A stretch of 64,000 nucleotides of DNA from an uncultured Tenacibaculum sp. (lineage in GTDB: Bacteria; Bacteroidota; Bacteroidia; Flavobacteriales; Flavobacteriaceae), in the NCBI RefSeq assembly GCF_947498805.1, contig NZ_CANMLT010000001.1:124001-188000 (forward strand), written 5' to 3'. Below are positions 51,957-60,813 of the stretch, piece after piece; position 1 is the first letter of the stretch, and the number at the start of each line of letters is the position of its first letter. The position numbers and the translations under genes are program-made. Under the pieces are notes generated by a model. The model did no database searches. It was not told the DNA's origin and worked only from the letters and a program-made list of their open reading frames with translations.

Positions 51957-54059
51957 ATGAAAAAAAGCTTAATCCTAGTAGCTACTTTGGTATTGGCAAT
52001 TTCTTGTAATACAAAAGAAGCTAAAAAAGACATGAAAGCAGATATGGTAGAAAATCCGTTACTGGTAAAGAGTTCCTTAGATTACGGGGCACCAGATTTC
52101 ACTAAGATAAAAAATGAACACTTTATGCCTGCTATTTTAGAAGGGATGAAGGTACAAAATGAAGCTATTCAAAAAATAGTTGATAGCAAAGACGCACCTA
52201 CTTTTGAAAATACCATTGTAGCTTTAGAAGAAAGTAGCAAAACATTAGACAATGTTACTGCAGTTTTTTATGGTTTAGCAGGAGCACATACCAATGATGA
52301 GATTAAAGAAATTCAAAAAGAATTAGCACCTAAGTTTTCAAAACATAGCGATAATATCTTGTTAAATACCAAATTATTTGCACGTATTAAGCAAGTATAT
52401 GACAATTTAGAAAGTTTACAATTAGATGCTGAGTCTGCTCATTTAGTAAAAGAATACTATAAGAACTTTGTAAAAGCAGGAGCAAATTTATCAGAAGACA
52501 AAAAAGAAGAATTAAAAAAGATCAACTCTGAATTGGCAACCTTATCAAACGATTTTGGAAAGAAATTGTTAGACGCTAGTAAAAAAGGAGGAGTGGTAGT
52601 AACTGATAAAGAAAAATTAAAAGGATTTTCAGAAGATAAAATCAAATCGATAGAAAAAGATGGATCTTATGAAATTCAATTAATTAATACTACGCAACAA
52701 CCATCATTACAATCATTGGAAAACAGAGAAGTTCGTAAGGAATTATTTGAAAAATCAATTCACAGAACAGATGGAGGTGAATATGATACTAGTGATTTGG
52801 TAAAGAAAATGGTAGCCTTAAGAGCTAAAAAAGCACAAATTTTAGGCTTTGATAACTACGCTAGCTGGAGTTTACAAGGAACCATGGCAAACACTCCAGA
52901 TAAGGTGTTTGAAATGTTCAACGGATTAATCCCGGGATCGTTAGACAAAGCAGCTTCAGAAGTAAAAGAAATTCAAGCAGAAATCAATAAAAATGGAGGA
53001 GATTTTAAATTAACTCCATACGATTGGAATCATTATGCTGAAAAAGTACGTAAGTCTAAATACAACTTAAACGAAGAAGAGGTAAAACCATATTTCGAAG
53101 TAACCAATGTATTGGAAAAAGGAGTATTCTATGCAGCAACGAAATTGTATGGAATTACGTTTAAAAAGCGTACAGATATTCCAACTTATCATCCAGATGT
53201 TGTGGTATATGAGATTTTTGAAGAAGACGGAAGTCCGTTAGGATTGTATTACGGAGATTTCTTCGCTAGAGATAGTAAAAGAGGAGGAGCTTGGATGAGT
53301 GCTTTTGTAAAACAATCTAAGTTACGTAACCAAAAGCCTGTGATTTACAATGTATGTAACTCGCCTAAACCAGCAGAAGGAGAGCCAGCATTGATTAGTT
53401 TTGACAATGTAGAAACAATGTTCCATGAATTCGGACATGCGTTACACGGATTATTCGGTAATCAAACTTACGCTTCTATTTCAGGTACAAGTACTTCAAG
53501 AGATTTTGTTGAATTTCCATCGCAGTTTAATGAAAACTGGGCTACACATCCAGAAGTTTTAAACAACTACGCATTGCACTATAAAACTGGAGAAGTAATT
53601 TCTGAATCATTATTAAAGAAAATTAAAGATGCAGGAACTTTTAACCAAGGATATTCAATCATTGAAAACTTATGTTCATCTAATTTAGATATGCAATGGC
53701 ATACGATTTCTGTTGATGATACTATAGAAGACGTAGCAAAGTTTGAAGAAGAAGCCTTGGCTAAAATGAAATTAAATGTAGATGAGGTTCCACCAAGATA
53801 CCGTTCAACATACTTTGCACATATTTTTAGTGGAGGATATGCCGCTGGATACTATTCGTACTTATGGACAGAAATGTTAAGCCATGATGCATACGATTGG
53901 TTTAAAAACAATGGATTGTTAACGCGTGAAAACGGACAAAAATTCCGTGAGCAAGTATTATCAAAAGGAAATACAATGGATTATGCTGAAATGTATAAAA
54001 CATTTGCAGGAAGAGATCCACAAGCAGAACCAATGTTAAAAGCTAGAGGTTTAAAATAG
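51957..54059 (+). CDS. M3-family oligopeptidase (Dcp/oligopeptidase A type), lipoprotein
   Basis: The 700-residue protein starts with a lipoprotein signal (AISCNTKEAKK, cysteine at about residue 17). The zinc site is HEFGHALHGLF with H490 and H494, and the downstream third ligand region is in FVEFPSQFNENWA. SGGYAAGYYSYLWTEML near the end is typical of Dcp. Most relatives are cytosolic or periplasmic dipeptidyl carboxypeptidases; lipoprotein forms are common in Bacteroidota. The pentapeptide gene starts at the next base after the stop. Confidence 0.95.
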   Translation: MKKSLILVATLVLAISCNTKEAKKDMKADMVENPLLVKSSLDYGAPDFTKIKNEHFMPAILEGMKVQNEAIQKIVDSKDAPTFENTIVALEESSKTLDNVTAVFYGLAGAHTNDEIKEIQKELAPKFSKHSDNILLNTKLFARIKQVYDNLESLQLDAESAHLVKEYYKNFVKAGANLSEDKKEELKKINSELATLSNDFGKKLLDASKKGGVVVTDKEKLKGFSEDKIKSIEKDGSYEIQLINTTQQPSLQSLENREVRKELFEKSIHRTDGGEYDTSDLVKKMVALRAKKAQILGFDNYASWSLQGTMANTPDKVFEMFNGLIPGSLDKAASEVKEIQAEINKNGGDFKLTPYDWNHYAEKVRKSKYNLNEEEVKPYFEVTNVLEKGVFYAATKLYGITFKKRTDIPTYHPDVVVYEIFEEDGSPLGLYYGDFFARDSKRGGAWMSAFVKQSKLRNQKPVIYNVCNSPKPAEGEPALISFDNVETMFHEFGHALHGLFGNQTYASISGTSTSRDFVEFPSQFNENWATHPEVLNNYALHYKTGEVISESLLKKIKDAGTFNQGYSIIENLCSSNLDMQWHTISVDDTIEDVAKFEEEALAKMKLNVDEVPPRYRSTYFAHIFSGGYAAGYYSYLWTEMLSHDAYDWFKNNGLLTRENGQKFREQVLSKGNTMDYAEMYKTFAGRDPQAEPMLKARGLK

Positions 54060-54632
54060 ATGGATGATTATTTTGACAATGAAACATTTTCAAAAGTCAA
54101 TTTTAATACCTTAAAAATAAAAAAAGGAGAATATGACAATTGTACGTTCGAGAATTGTAACTTCGAGAACGTACATGCGTCTAATATTCAGTTTTTAGAA
54201 TGTGAGTTTATCGATTGTAATTTTAGTAATGCCATCGTAAACCAAACGGCATTTAAAGATTGCAGTTTTTCTGATTGTAAGTTGATAGGAGTAAAATTTT
54301 TTGAATGTAATCCGTTTTTCTTACAAATGAATTTTAAAAATTGCCAACTCAGCTTTTCATCATTTTACCAATTGAAAATTCCGAATACAGAATTTATTAA
54401 TTGTGATTTAAAAGAAGTTGATTTTACAGAAGCGAATGTTTCAAGTGGAGTATTCGAAAGAAGTAATTTGGAAGGTGCAATTTTTGAAAACACGAATTTA
54501 GAAAAAGCCAATTTGAAAACTGCTTTTAATTTTTCTATTTCACCAGAAAGGAATCGATTGAAAAAAGCGGTGTTTTCAAAAGAAAATATTCAAGGGCTGT
54601 TAAATGCCTACAAAATTGTAATTGAAGATTAA
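54060..54632 (+). CDS. Pentapeptide repeat protein
   Basis: The 190-residue protein is almost wholly built from five-residue repeats A(D/N)LxX-like units: CTFENCNFENV, LECEFIDCNFSNA, CSFSDCKLIGVKF, SNLEGAIFENTNLEKANL, forming a right-handed beta-helix. Short non-repeat segments at both ends. It resembles Qnr/McbG-type proteins, some of which protect DNA gyrase, but many pentapeptide proteins have no known role and resistance is not shown. ATG directly abuts the M3 stop codon, so it is probably co-transcribed. Confidence 0.92.
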   Translation: MDDYFDNETFSKVNFNTLKIKKGEYDNCTFENCNFENVHASNIQFLECEFIDCNFSNAIVNQTAFKDCSFSDCKLIGVKFFECNPFFLQMNFKNCQLSFSSFYQLKIPNTEFINCDLKEVDFTEANVSSGVFERSNLEGAIFENTNLEKANLKTAFNFSISPERNRLKKAVFSKENIQGLLNAYKIVIED

Positions 54633-54647
54633 GTTAATTAGTGTGCT

Positions 54648-55184
54648 ATGAATAAGATTGTTAATTTGATTGTGTTATGTTCTTTGTTAGGGCTAGTTTC
54701 GTGTAAAAAGGAGTTGAAGAGTGAACTAGGAAAGAAGCAAATCAGAATTACAGAAAGAGTTCTATTTAAACAACCATATTTTGAGTTAGAAAAGGGAGCA
54801 AACAGAGAGTGGAAGACCAAATTAAAAATTGTTGAAAAAGATTCTTCGATTTTTTATATTTATAAGAGAAGTCATGAGGAAAAGTATAGTTCTTTTTTTA
54901 GATATGATAAGTATACTAGTGAGTTATATATGGCTCCTAAGCAAACTTTATTGAAAAATAAGAGGCAAAAGTACTTGAATAAAAGATTATCTGATAAACC
55001 ATTTTATTTCTTTTGGAATATTGAGGAAATCCCCCATTTAACTGAACCAATTCTCTTTAATGAAGATTATGGTGTTTTAATGGTTGTCAATGAATTTTCA
55101 AATAATTGGGTTTTTCTAAATAAAGAAGATGTCGGTTTAACAAATGAAATTACAAAGGAAATCAAAAAGATGTATTTAAATTAG
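54648..55184 (+). CDS. Hypothetical lipoprotein, 178 aa
   Basis: A lipoprotein signal with lipobox cysteine at about residue 19 (GLVSCKKELK) predicts lipid anchoring, most likely in the outer membrane. The mature part is lysine-rich and hydrophilic with alternating aromatic residues (FFRYDKYTSELYMAP, PFYFFWNIEEIPH). I know no family. It starts 15 bases after the pentapeptide gene and may share its transcript; yihY begins 34 bases further. Confidence 0.78.
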   Translation: MNKIVNLIVLCSLLGLVSCKKELKSELGKKQIRITERVLFKQPYFELEKGANREWKTKLKIVEKDSSIFYIYKRSHEEKYSSFFRYDKYTSELYMAPKQTLLKNKRQKYLNKRLSDKPFYFFWNIEEIPHLTEPILFNEDYGVLMVVNEFSNNWVFLNKEDVGLTNEITKEIKKMYLN

Positions 55185-55218
55185 CGTTTAAAACTCTGTA
55201 TTACCTTGAATAAAAAAA

Positions 55219-56145
55219 ATGACTAGAAGAATAGAAGACAAACTAGAAAAGATTCCAGTTGTAAATTGGGTCGTAGCCTTTGGGAAGAAAGTGAAAATTC
55301 CAGGGCTAGAAGGAATGTCTTTATATGACGTATTAGAAATGTATGTGATTGGTATTGTTAAAGGAGCTTTAACTACCAGAGCAGGAGGGATTGCTTATAG
55401 TTTCTTTATGGCTATTTTTCCGTTTTTACTATTCATTCTTACCTTAATACCCTATATTCCTATAGACGGATTCCAAGAAGGACTTTTTTCACTTATTCAA
55501 GAAATATTACCGCCTAAAACCTTTGAGGCAGCCGATGGTGTTTTAAAAGATATTTTAAACAATCAGTATGGAGGATTACTATCGTTTGGTTTTTTAGTTT
55601 CTATTTTTTTAATGACTAATGGAGTCAATGCCATTTTTGGAGGCTTTGAATATTCTTACCATGTAAAAGAAGTTCGAAGTGTAGTAAAAGCCTATATCAT
55701 TTCATTAGGAGTATCGTTATTAATGTCATTGTTCTTAATTGTAACAGTAGTATTGATTATTATGTATCAAATAGCACTTTCTAAAATAGGAGAGTATGGC
55801 TGGTTTGATTTAAACGACTTAGATTTGTTTTACTACGGAAGAGGTTTCTTATTCTTGGTAATGATTTTTACGATTGTTTCTTTACTCTTTAGATACGGAA
55901 CCAAGCAAGGAAAAGAAGTAAAGTTTTTCTCGGCAGGAGCTGTATTAACTACAGTAGTATCTATGTTTACCTTTTATCTTTTTGGTATTTATGTAGTAAA
56001 GTTTGCACAATACAATCAATTATATGGTTCTATAGGAACCTTACTTATTTTAATGCTTTTCGTATGGTTAAACGCTATTATTTTATTGTTAGGGTTTGAG
56101 TTAAACGCAAGTTTATACCGATTAAAACGTAAAAATAAAGCCTAA
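55219..56145 (+). CDS. YihY/BrkB-family membrane protein
   Basis: The 308-residue protein has six membrane helices from about residue 55 to 295. Family motifs: GIAYSFFMAIFPFLLFILTL, FGFLVSIFLMTNGVNAIFGGF-type segment, SLLFRYGTKQGKEVKFFSAGA and LNAIILLLGFELNA. Once called RNase BN, the family is a membrane protein of uncertain transport function. A cytosolic N-terminal segment of about 40 residues precedes the first helix. Confidence 0.92.
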   Translation: MTRRIEDKLEKIPVVNWVVAFGKKVKIPGLEGMSLYDVLEMYVIGIVKGALTTRAGGIAYSFFMAIFPFLLFILTLIPYIPIDGFQEGLFSLIQEILPPKTFEAADGVLKDILNNQYGGLLSFGFLVSIFLMTNGVNAIFGGFEYSYHVKEVRSVVKAYIISLGVSLLMSLFLIVTVVLIIMYQIALSKIGEYGWFDLNDLDLFYYGRGFLFLVMIFTIVSLLFRYGTKQGKEVKFFSAGAVLTTVVSMFTFYLFGIYVVKFAQYNQLYGSIGTLLILMLFVWLNAIILLLGFELNASLYRLKRKNKA

Positions 56146-56252
56146 TTTAACCACTGTTTTTCTGCATAAATTTCGGATATTTGCAGGCTTAAAGTCAATA
56201 GACAATTATCAATTAACAGGGAACAATAGTCCTTGATATAAATCAGATTATT

Positions 56253-56322
56253 GACAACTGACAACTGATAACTGACAACTGATAATTGACAACTGATAAT
56301 TGACAACTGATAACCGATAACC
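56253..56322 (+). repeat. Ten-copy heptanucleotide tandem array upstream of hisS
   Basis: Ten consecutive 7-base units fit GAYAAYY: GACAACT (copies 1, 2, 4, 6, 8), GATAACT (3), GATAATT (5, 7) and GATAACC (9, 10). The array ends nine bases before the hisS ATG. Further degenerate units lie to the left. Units alternate regularly between GACAACT and GATAATT, suggesting duplication of a 14-base pair of units. The gap from 56146 contains no gene. Confidence 0.85.
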
Positions 56323-56331
56323 GAAAAAAAT

Positions 56332-57696
56332 ATGAAACCAAGTATCCCAAAAGGAACCAGAGATTTTTCATCAACCGAAGTAGCAAAGAGAAACTATATA
56401 TTTTCTACGATTAAGCATTCGTTTGAAAATTTTGGATTTCAACCTATTGAAACTCCAAGTTTTGAAAATTCTTCTACACTAATGGGAAAGTATGGGGAAG
56501 AAGGAGATCGTTTGATTTTTAAGATTTTAAATTCAGGAGATTATCTTAAAAAAGTTGATGAGAATTTATTAGCAAATAAAGAAAGTCAGAAGGTAATTTC
56601 TAAGATTTCAGAAAAAGCATTGCGTTATGATTTAACAGTGCCATTTGCACGTTATGTAGTACAACACCAAAATGAAATCACATTTCCATTCAAACGTTAT
56701 CAAATTCAACCTGTATGGAGAGCTGATCGTCCGCAAAAAGGAAGATTCAGAGAATTTTATCAATGTGATGCCGATGTAGTAGGAAGTACATCACTTTGGC
56801 AAGAGGTAGAATTTGTACAGTTATACGATACGGTTTTTAGTAAACTTGGATTAAAAGGAACGACTATAAAAATCAACAATCGTAAGATATTATCTGGTAT
56901 TGCTGAGGTAATTGGGGCATCAGATAAATTAATTGATTTTACGGTTGCTTTAGATAAATTAGATAAGATTGGTAAAGAAGGAGTAGTAAAAGAAATGCTA
57001 GAAAAAGGTATTTCTGATACTGCTATAGAAAAGGTTGATCCGTTATTTAATTTTGATGGAGATAATCGTACTAATTTAGCAGCGCTAAGTGATATGTTGC
57101 AATCTTCGGAAGAAGGAATGAAGGGAGTTGAGGAATTACAATTTATTGTAAATGCTATTGAAGAACTTGGCTTAAGTTCTGCTTCTTTAGAAATAGATGT
57201 AACCTTAGCACGTGGATTGAATTATTACACTGGAGCTATTTATGAAGTAGCTGCACCAGAAGGAGTAAAAATGGGATCTATTGGTGGTGGAGGAAGATAT
57301 GACGACTTGACAGGTATTTTTGGGTTGAAAGACGTGTCGGGAGTTGGAATCTCATTTGGATTAGATCGTATTTATCTAGTAATGGAAGAACTTGGTTTAT
57401 TCGAAGCAGTTCAATTACCAAAACCAAAAGTATTGTTCTTGAACTTTGATGCAGACCAGAGTATTACTAAGGTGAAAGCAATTAAAGAATTAAGAGACAA
57501 CAATATTAAGTCGGAATTGTATCCAGATGTAGCTTCAAGTAATAACCAACAAAAAAAGCAGTGGAAGTATGCTACAAATAGAGAAATTGACTTTGTAGTA
57601 ACGGAAGCAGAAAATGGTACACTTGTTGTAAAAGATATGAAGGCAGGAGAGCAAACAACTTGTACTGTCAACGAATTGATTAACAAACTAAAGTAA
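56332..57696 (+). CDS. hisS: Histidyl-tRNA synthetase
   Basis: The 454-residue class II synthetase charges tRNA-His. Motif 2 region is [18 protein letters not shown], the HisA-type block is [12 protein letters not shown], and motif 3 is [12 protein letters not shown]; the anticodon-binding domain is in the last 100 residues ([32 protein letters not shown]). Start at the ATG giving [13 protein letters not shown], the canonical beginning. Its leader contains the heptanucleotide array. Confidence 0.97.
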   Translation: MKPSIPKGTRDFSSTEVAKRNYIFSTIKHSFENFGFQPIETPSFENSSTLMGKYGEEGDRLIFKILNSGDYLKKVDENLLANKESQKVISKISEKALRYDLTVPFARYVVQHQNEITFPFKRYQIQPVWRADRPQKGRFREFYQCDADVVGSTSLWQEVEFVQLYDTVFSKLGLKGTTIKINNRKILSGIAEVIGASDKLIDFTVALDKLDKIGKEGVVKEMLEKGISDTAIEKVDPLFNFDGDNRTNLAALSDMLQSSEEGMKGVEELQFIVNAIEELGLSSASLEIDVTLARGLNYYTGAIYEVAAPEGVKMGSIGGGGRYDDLTGIFGLKDVSGVGISFGLDRIYLVMEELGLFEAVQLPKPKVLFLNFDADQSITKVKAIKELRDNNIKSELYPDVASSNNQQKKQWKYATNREIDFVVTEAENGTLVVKDMKAGEQTTCTVNELINKLK

Positions 57697-57742
57697 ATTA
57701 ATGACAATGTCGTAAATTTACGCCTTATAACAACAGAAAGAA

Positions 57743-58435
57743 ATGTTTGAAGTGAATAACAACAAAATGAATGACGAAAGAATAGACGAAATAGGAGAGA
57801 ACCACATTGCAACGTCGGCTAAAACTCCATTAAGAGCAGATGCTTTTGATATTTCAGACAAAGAAAAAATAGAAAGAATTCAAGAGAGTGTTAAAGAAAT
57901 TCTTGAAACTTTAGGAATGGATTTAACAGACGATAGCATGCAAGGAACTCCTAAGAGAGTAGCAAAAGCTTTCGTTAATGAATTGTTTATGGGATTAAAC
58001 CCAAAGAACAAACCAGAAGCTTCTACTTTTGACAATACGTATAAGTATGGTGAAATGTTAGTAGAAAAAAACATTATTGTGTATTCTACGTGTGAGCACC
58101 ACTTATTACCAATTATTGGTAGAGCGCATGTTGCTTATATTTCAAAAGGAAAAGTAATTGGACTTTCTAAAATGAACCGTATTGTAGAGTATTATGCAAA
58201 ACGTCCTCAAGTACAAGAGCGTTTAACAATGCAAGTAGTACAAGCAATGCAAGAAGCATTAGGAACAGAAGATGTAGCTTGTGTTATTGATGCAAAGCAT
58301 TTATGTGTAAATTCTCGTGGAATTAAAGATATTGAAAGTAGTACAGTAACTGCTGAGTTTGGTGGAGCGTTTAAAAACAAAGAAACAAAACGTGAATTTT
58401 TAGACTATATCAAATTAAATACAGACTTTCACTAG
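57743..58435 (+). CDS. folE: GTP cyclohydrolase I
   Basis: FolE makes dihydroneopterin triphosphate, the first step of folate and pterin synthesis. The 230-residue protein contains STCEHHLLPIIGRAHVAYI with the zinc cysteine and histidine, KVIGLSKMNRIV, and DAKHLCVNSRGIKD with the second zinc cysteine. ATG at 57767 (MNDERIDEIGE) is a plausible later start; the N-terminal 45 residues are variable. It follows hisS by 46 bases. Confidence 0.96.
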   Translation: MFEVNNNKMNDERIDEIGENHIATSAKTPLRADAFDISDKEKIERIQESVKEILETLGMDLTDDSMQGTPKRVAKAFVNELFMGLNPKNKPEASTFDNTYKYGEMLVEKNIIVYSTCEHHLLPIIGRAHVAYISKGKVIGLSKMNRIVEYYAKRPQVQERLTMQVVQAMQEALGTEDVACVIDAKHLCVNSRGIKDIESSTVTAEFGGAFKNKETKREFLDYIKLNTDFH

Positions 58436-58453
58436 AAATTAAAAAATTGGCAT

Positions 58454-58461
58454 TACATTTG
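58454..58461 (+). promoter_or_regulatory. Candidate -7 box for the cold-shock gene
   Basis: TACATTTG matches TAnnTTTG and is 53 bases before the cold-shock protein ATG, implying a leader of about 45 bases. Leaders of cold-shock genes are often regulatory, but no specific structure is claimed. Confidence 0.5.
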
Positions 58462-58513
58462 CATAACAATAAGCATTACTGGCACTTAAGCAAGTAATAT
58501 ATAATATTTTATA

Positions 58514-58705
58514 ATGAATAAAGGTACCGTAAAATTCTTCAATGATTCAAAAGGATTTGGATTTATCACAGAAGAAGGAACAAACAAAGAACATTTTGTA
58601 CACGTGTCAGGATTAATTGACGAAATTCGTGAAAACGATGAAGTTGAATTCGAGTTACAAAATGGAAAAAAAGGATTAAACGCTGTAAACGTAAGAGTAT
58701 TATAA
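58514..58705 (+). CDS. Cold-shock domain protein
   Basis: The 63-residue protein is a single cold-shock domain: MNKGTVKFFNDSKGFGFITE with RNP1 KGFGFI, then HFVHVSGL with RNP2 FVHVS, and ends NAVNVRVL. Such proteins bind single-stranded RNA or DNA and act as RNA chaperones. It is slightly shorter than CspA (70) but complete. It has its own -7 box and terminator. Subtype cannot be assigned. Confidence 0.95.
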   Translation: MNKGTVKFFNDSKGFGFITEEGTNKEHFVHVSGLIDEIRENDEVEFELQNGKKGLNAVNVRVL

Positions 58706-58742
58706 TATATAATTATTACCAGAGTAAACTTTTTAATGAAAG

Positions 58743-58770
58743 GCCTATCAAATTTTGATAGGCTCTTTTA
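58743..58770 (+). terminator. Terminator after the cold-shock gene
   Basis: GCCTATC (58743-58749) pairs with GATAGGC (58757-58763) with an AT-rich loop that can extend the stem, followed by a T-rich run. It lies 38 bases after the stop codon. Confidence 0.85.
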
Positions 58771-58792
58771 TTTTTAAAACTAAATTTTTAGA

Positions 58793-58993
58793 ATGGAAAA
58801 TGCTACAAATAGAAACAATATAAAAATAGGTATTGAAGTTGAAGTAGTGCAAAAAAATCACCAAAGAACTGGAGAGTTAACTTATGGGATTGTAAGTCGA
58901 ATACTAACAAAATCATCCTATCATCCACATGGGATAAAAGTGCAATTAGAGTCAGGTATTGTCGGTAGAGTAAAAAAGATTTTAAACAATTAA
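58793..58993 (+). CDS. YwbE-family protein (DUF2196)
   Basis: The 66-residue protein matches the YwbE family: IKIGIEVEVVQKNHQRTGEL, TYGIVSRILTKSSYHPHGIKV and ESGIVGRVKKI. The family is widespread, small and of unknown function, with a KOW-like beta-barrel appearance. It is alone after the cold-shock terminator, and its stop codon overlaps the stop of the convergent small membrane protein gene within TTAA. Confidence 0.9.
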   Translation: MENATNRNNIKIGIEVEVVQKNHQRTGELTYGIVSRILTKSSYHPHGIKVQLESGIVGRVKKILNN

Positions 58994-59199
58994 TTACTTT
59001 GTTTTCTGAGCTTTTTTATTCCATCTATTAAAAACCATGATGCAAACAGCAGTCGAACTAATAGAAAGATATATTTATTTTCCGTTCGAAAGTTTAACAA
59101 GACCCTATACGTTTCTCGTTCTTGAAAGAACATACTAAATGTTCCAACCAATATAAATACTCCAATAGCCAAATAAAGGAAGGGTAATACTTTTTTCAT
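58990..59199 (-). CDS. Small membrane protein, 69 aa
   Basis: The protein has two membrane helices (FLYLAIGVFILVGTFSMFF at about 6-24 and YIFLLVRLLFASWFLIDGI at about 43-61) linked by a polar loop with ERETYRVLLNFRTENK. No family is recognised. It starts two bases after the lytic transglycosylase stop and is the last gene of that minus-strand operon. Coding is supported by the operon position and hydrophobic pattern. Confidence 0.75.
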   Translation of the reverse strand: MKKVLPFLYLAIGVFILVGTFSMFFQERETYRVLLNFRTENKYIFLLVRLLFASWFLIDGIKKLRKQSN

Positions 59200-59201
59200 G
59201 A

Positions 59202-60104
59202 TTAGTGAATAGGGATTTTAATTTCGTATTGTTTCCTGCTCTTATTGTTTAACTTGTTCTCTCTTAACCAAGAGTTGTGTAATTTCAATTCTTTGTAAGT
59301 AGTATTAAAATGTCTTGCAAAAGAAGCAATGTTTGTAATTGCAGTATCTACCTTTACTGTATATGTTGGAGGTAGTGTATATAGATCTTCTTGATCATAC
59401 ACAAAACCATATTTTTTAGGGTTTGAAATAATCTCTTTTAAAGCTAAGATTCTAAATACATAACGTTCTGTTTCGTTTGGTAATTTTGCGTCATAATAGC
59501 TAGAAACTCCTTGGGTATCTAATCGCTTAGCAACACCATAATTCCCGGCATTGTACGCCGCTGCTGCCAATGTCCAAGATCCAAAACGCTTTTTAGATTT
59601 TTTTAAATACTCTGCTGCCACTTTTGTAGACTTTTCTATATGATAACGCTCATCTACATTGTTATTAATCTCTAATCCGAATTCCCTACCGGTTTGCTTC
59701 ATAAAGTGCCACATACCCGCAGCTCCAGCAGAAGAAGTTTCATCAATAAAACCACTTTCAGCTAAAGCTAAAAATTTAAAATCATCTGGTAAACCGTGTT
59801 TCTTTAATAAAGGTTCTAAAATAGGGAAGTACTTATTAGATCTTTTTAAAAGTAATAAAGCGTTGGATTGCCAATAGGTATTCACCAATAGCTCTCTATC
59901 CATACGCTCTCTAATATCTTCTCGTTCAATAGGCACACGTTCTCCAGCCAAATTTAAACCTTCAGGTAGCTTTACAGCTTTTATAACATAGCTTTCAGCA
60001 ACGTTTTTAACTACGGGCTCTCTGTCTTTACTAATACTATTTGTTAATAAAACAGATAGACCACTTACGGTGATTAATGATAAAATTCTTACAGCTTTAT
60101 TCAT
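59202..60104 (-). CDS. Lytic murein transglycosylase (SLT, MltD-like)
   Basis: The 300-residue protein has an N-terminal signal or anchor (about 5-25) and an SLT domain (about 95-210): FLALAESGFIDETSSAGAAG with catalytic glutamate in AES, then MWHFMKQTGREFGL, DERYHIEKSTKVAAEYLK and the WTLAAAAYNAGNYGVAKRL motif. A C-terminal LysM-like stretch (TAITNIASFARHFNTTYKEL) may bind peptidoglycan. It cleaves glycan strands in the periplasm. The small membrane protein follows at two bases. Confidence 0.93.
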   Translation of the reverse strand: MNKAVRILSLITVSGLSVLLTNSISKDREPVVKNVAESYVIKAVKLPEGLNLAGERVPIEREDIRERMDRELLVNTYWQSNALLLLKRSNKYFPILEPLLKKHGLPDDFKFLALAESGFIDETSSAGAAGMWHFMKQTGREFGLEINNNVDERYHIEKSTKVAAEYLKKSKKRFGSWTLAAAAYNAGNYGVAKRLDTQGVSSYYDAKLPNETERYVFRILALKEIISNPKKYGFVYDQEDLYTLPPTYTVKVDTAITNIASFARHFNTTYKELKLHNSWLRENKLNNKSRKQYEIKIPIH

Positions 60105-60135
60105 ACTTCAATATTTTATAAGAAACACAGTTTAT

Positions 60136-60813
60136 TTAATTGTTTACAGATTCTACGTGAGCGCATTCTTTTTCTAAGAGTTTAGAAATAGTTTTAGCTT
60201 TATTTAAAATCATAATATGTGTTCCTTGTTCAACTTCAATTGCGTTTTGTATATATTTTAATGGAAATACTTCATCTTGTTTTCCATGTATATGTGTTAT
60301 CTTTTTTAAGGGTTCTTCTTGTTGCCAGTGTAATACATTGTATATAGCCCACTGTAAATAATCTGCTTGTCTAACAGATAAATACATTTTATACAGTTCA
60401 GCTCTCCTCTTTAAATATTTTCCAAAGAAAAACTTTTCGTAGTTTTCAATGTTAGCAACTATATTAGTTGGAAACAATTTATATGCTTTGGTCACTTGTG
60501 CCAAGCGTAATCTTTTTGGTAATTCTTGTTTACTTTTAATACTCGAAACAATAATTACCTTTTTACAGTCGATAAGTTTACTCATTTCTTGCACCATCAC
60601 TCCTCCAAAAGAAACACCAATTAATACAGGGTTTTCCTCATGTATATTCTCACACATGCGTTGTGCATATGCTTCGATTGATTCATCAACACTTTTGGGT
60701 TGTATCCACTCTAAATAATGAACTTCAAACAACTCCTTTGGGAGTGAGATGTATTCAAAAATCTTTGAGCTGGCTGCAAGTCCAGGTACGAAATAAACAT
60801 GTGTTTTTGACAT
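60136..60813 (-). CDS. Alpha/beta hydrolase, 225 aa
   Basis: The cytosolic-looking 225-residue protein has an alpha/beta hydrolase layout: THVYFVPGLAASSKIFEYI (oxyanion region), nucleophile serine in PVLIGVSFGGVMVQEMSKL, aspartate in HIHGKQDEVFPLKYI and histidine in EQGTHIMILN. No membrane segment or signal. Its start overlaps the DUF6438 lipoprotein stop by one base. Substrate unknown; esterase or lipase-like. Confidence 0.88.
   Translation of the reverse strand: MSKTHVYFVPGLAASSKIFEYISLPKELFEVHYLEWIQPKSVDESIEAYAQRMCENIHEENPVLIGVSFGGVMVQEMSKLIDCKKVIIVSSIKSKQELPKRLRLAQVTKAYKLFPTNIVANIENYEKFFFGKYLKRRAELYKMYLSVRQADYLQWAIYNVLHWQQEEPLKKITHIHGKQDEVFPLKYIQNAIEVEQGTHIMILNKAKTISKLLEKECAHVESVNN

Noticed and set aside
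54060..54632. Calling the pentapeptide protein a quinolone-resistance determinant
   Set aside because: Repeat architecture alone is not specific to Qnr and no resistance context is present.
56253..56322. Heptamer array as a CRISPR array
   Set aside because: Units are 7 bases and directly abut with no unique spacers and no cas genes nearby.
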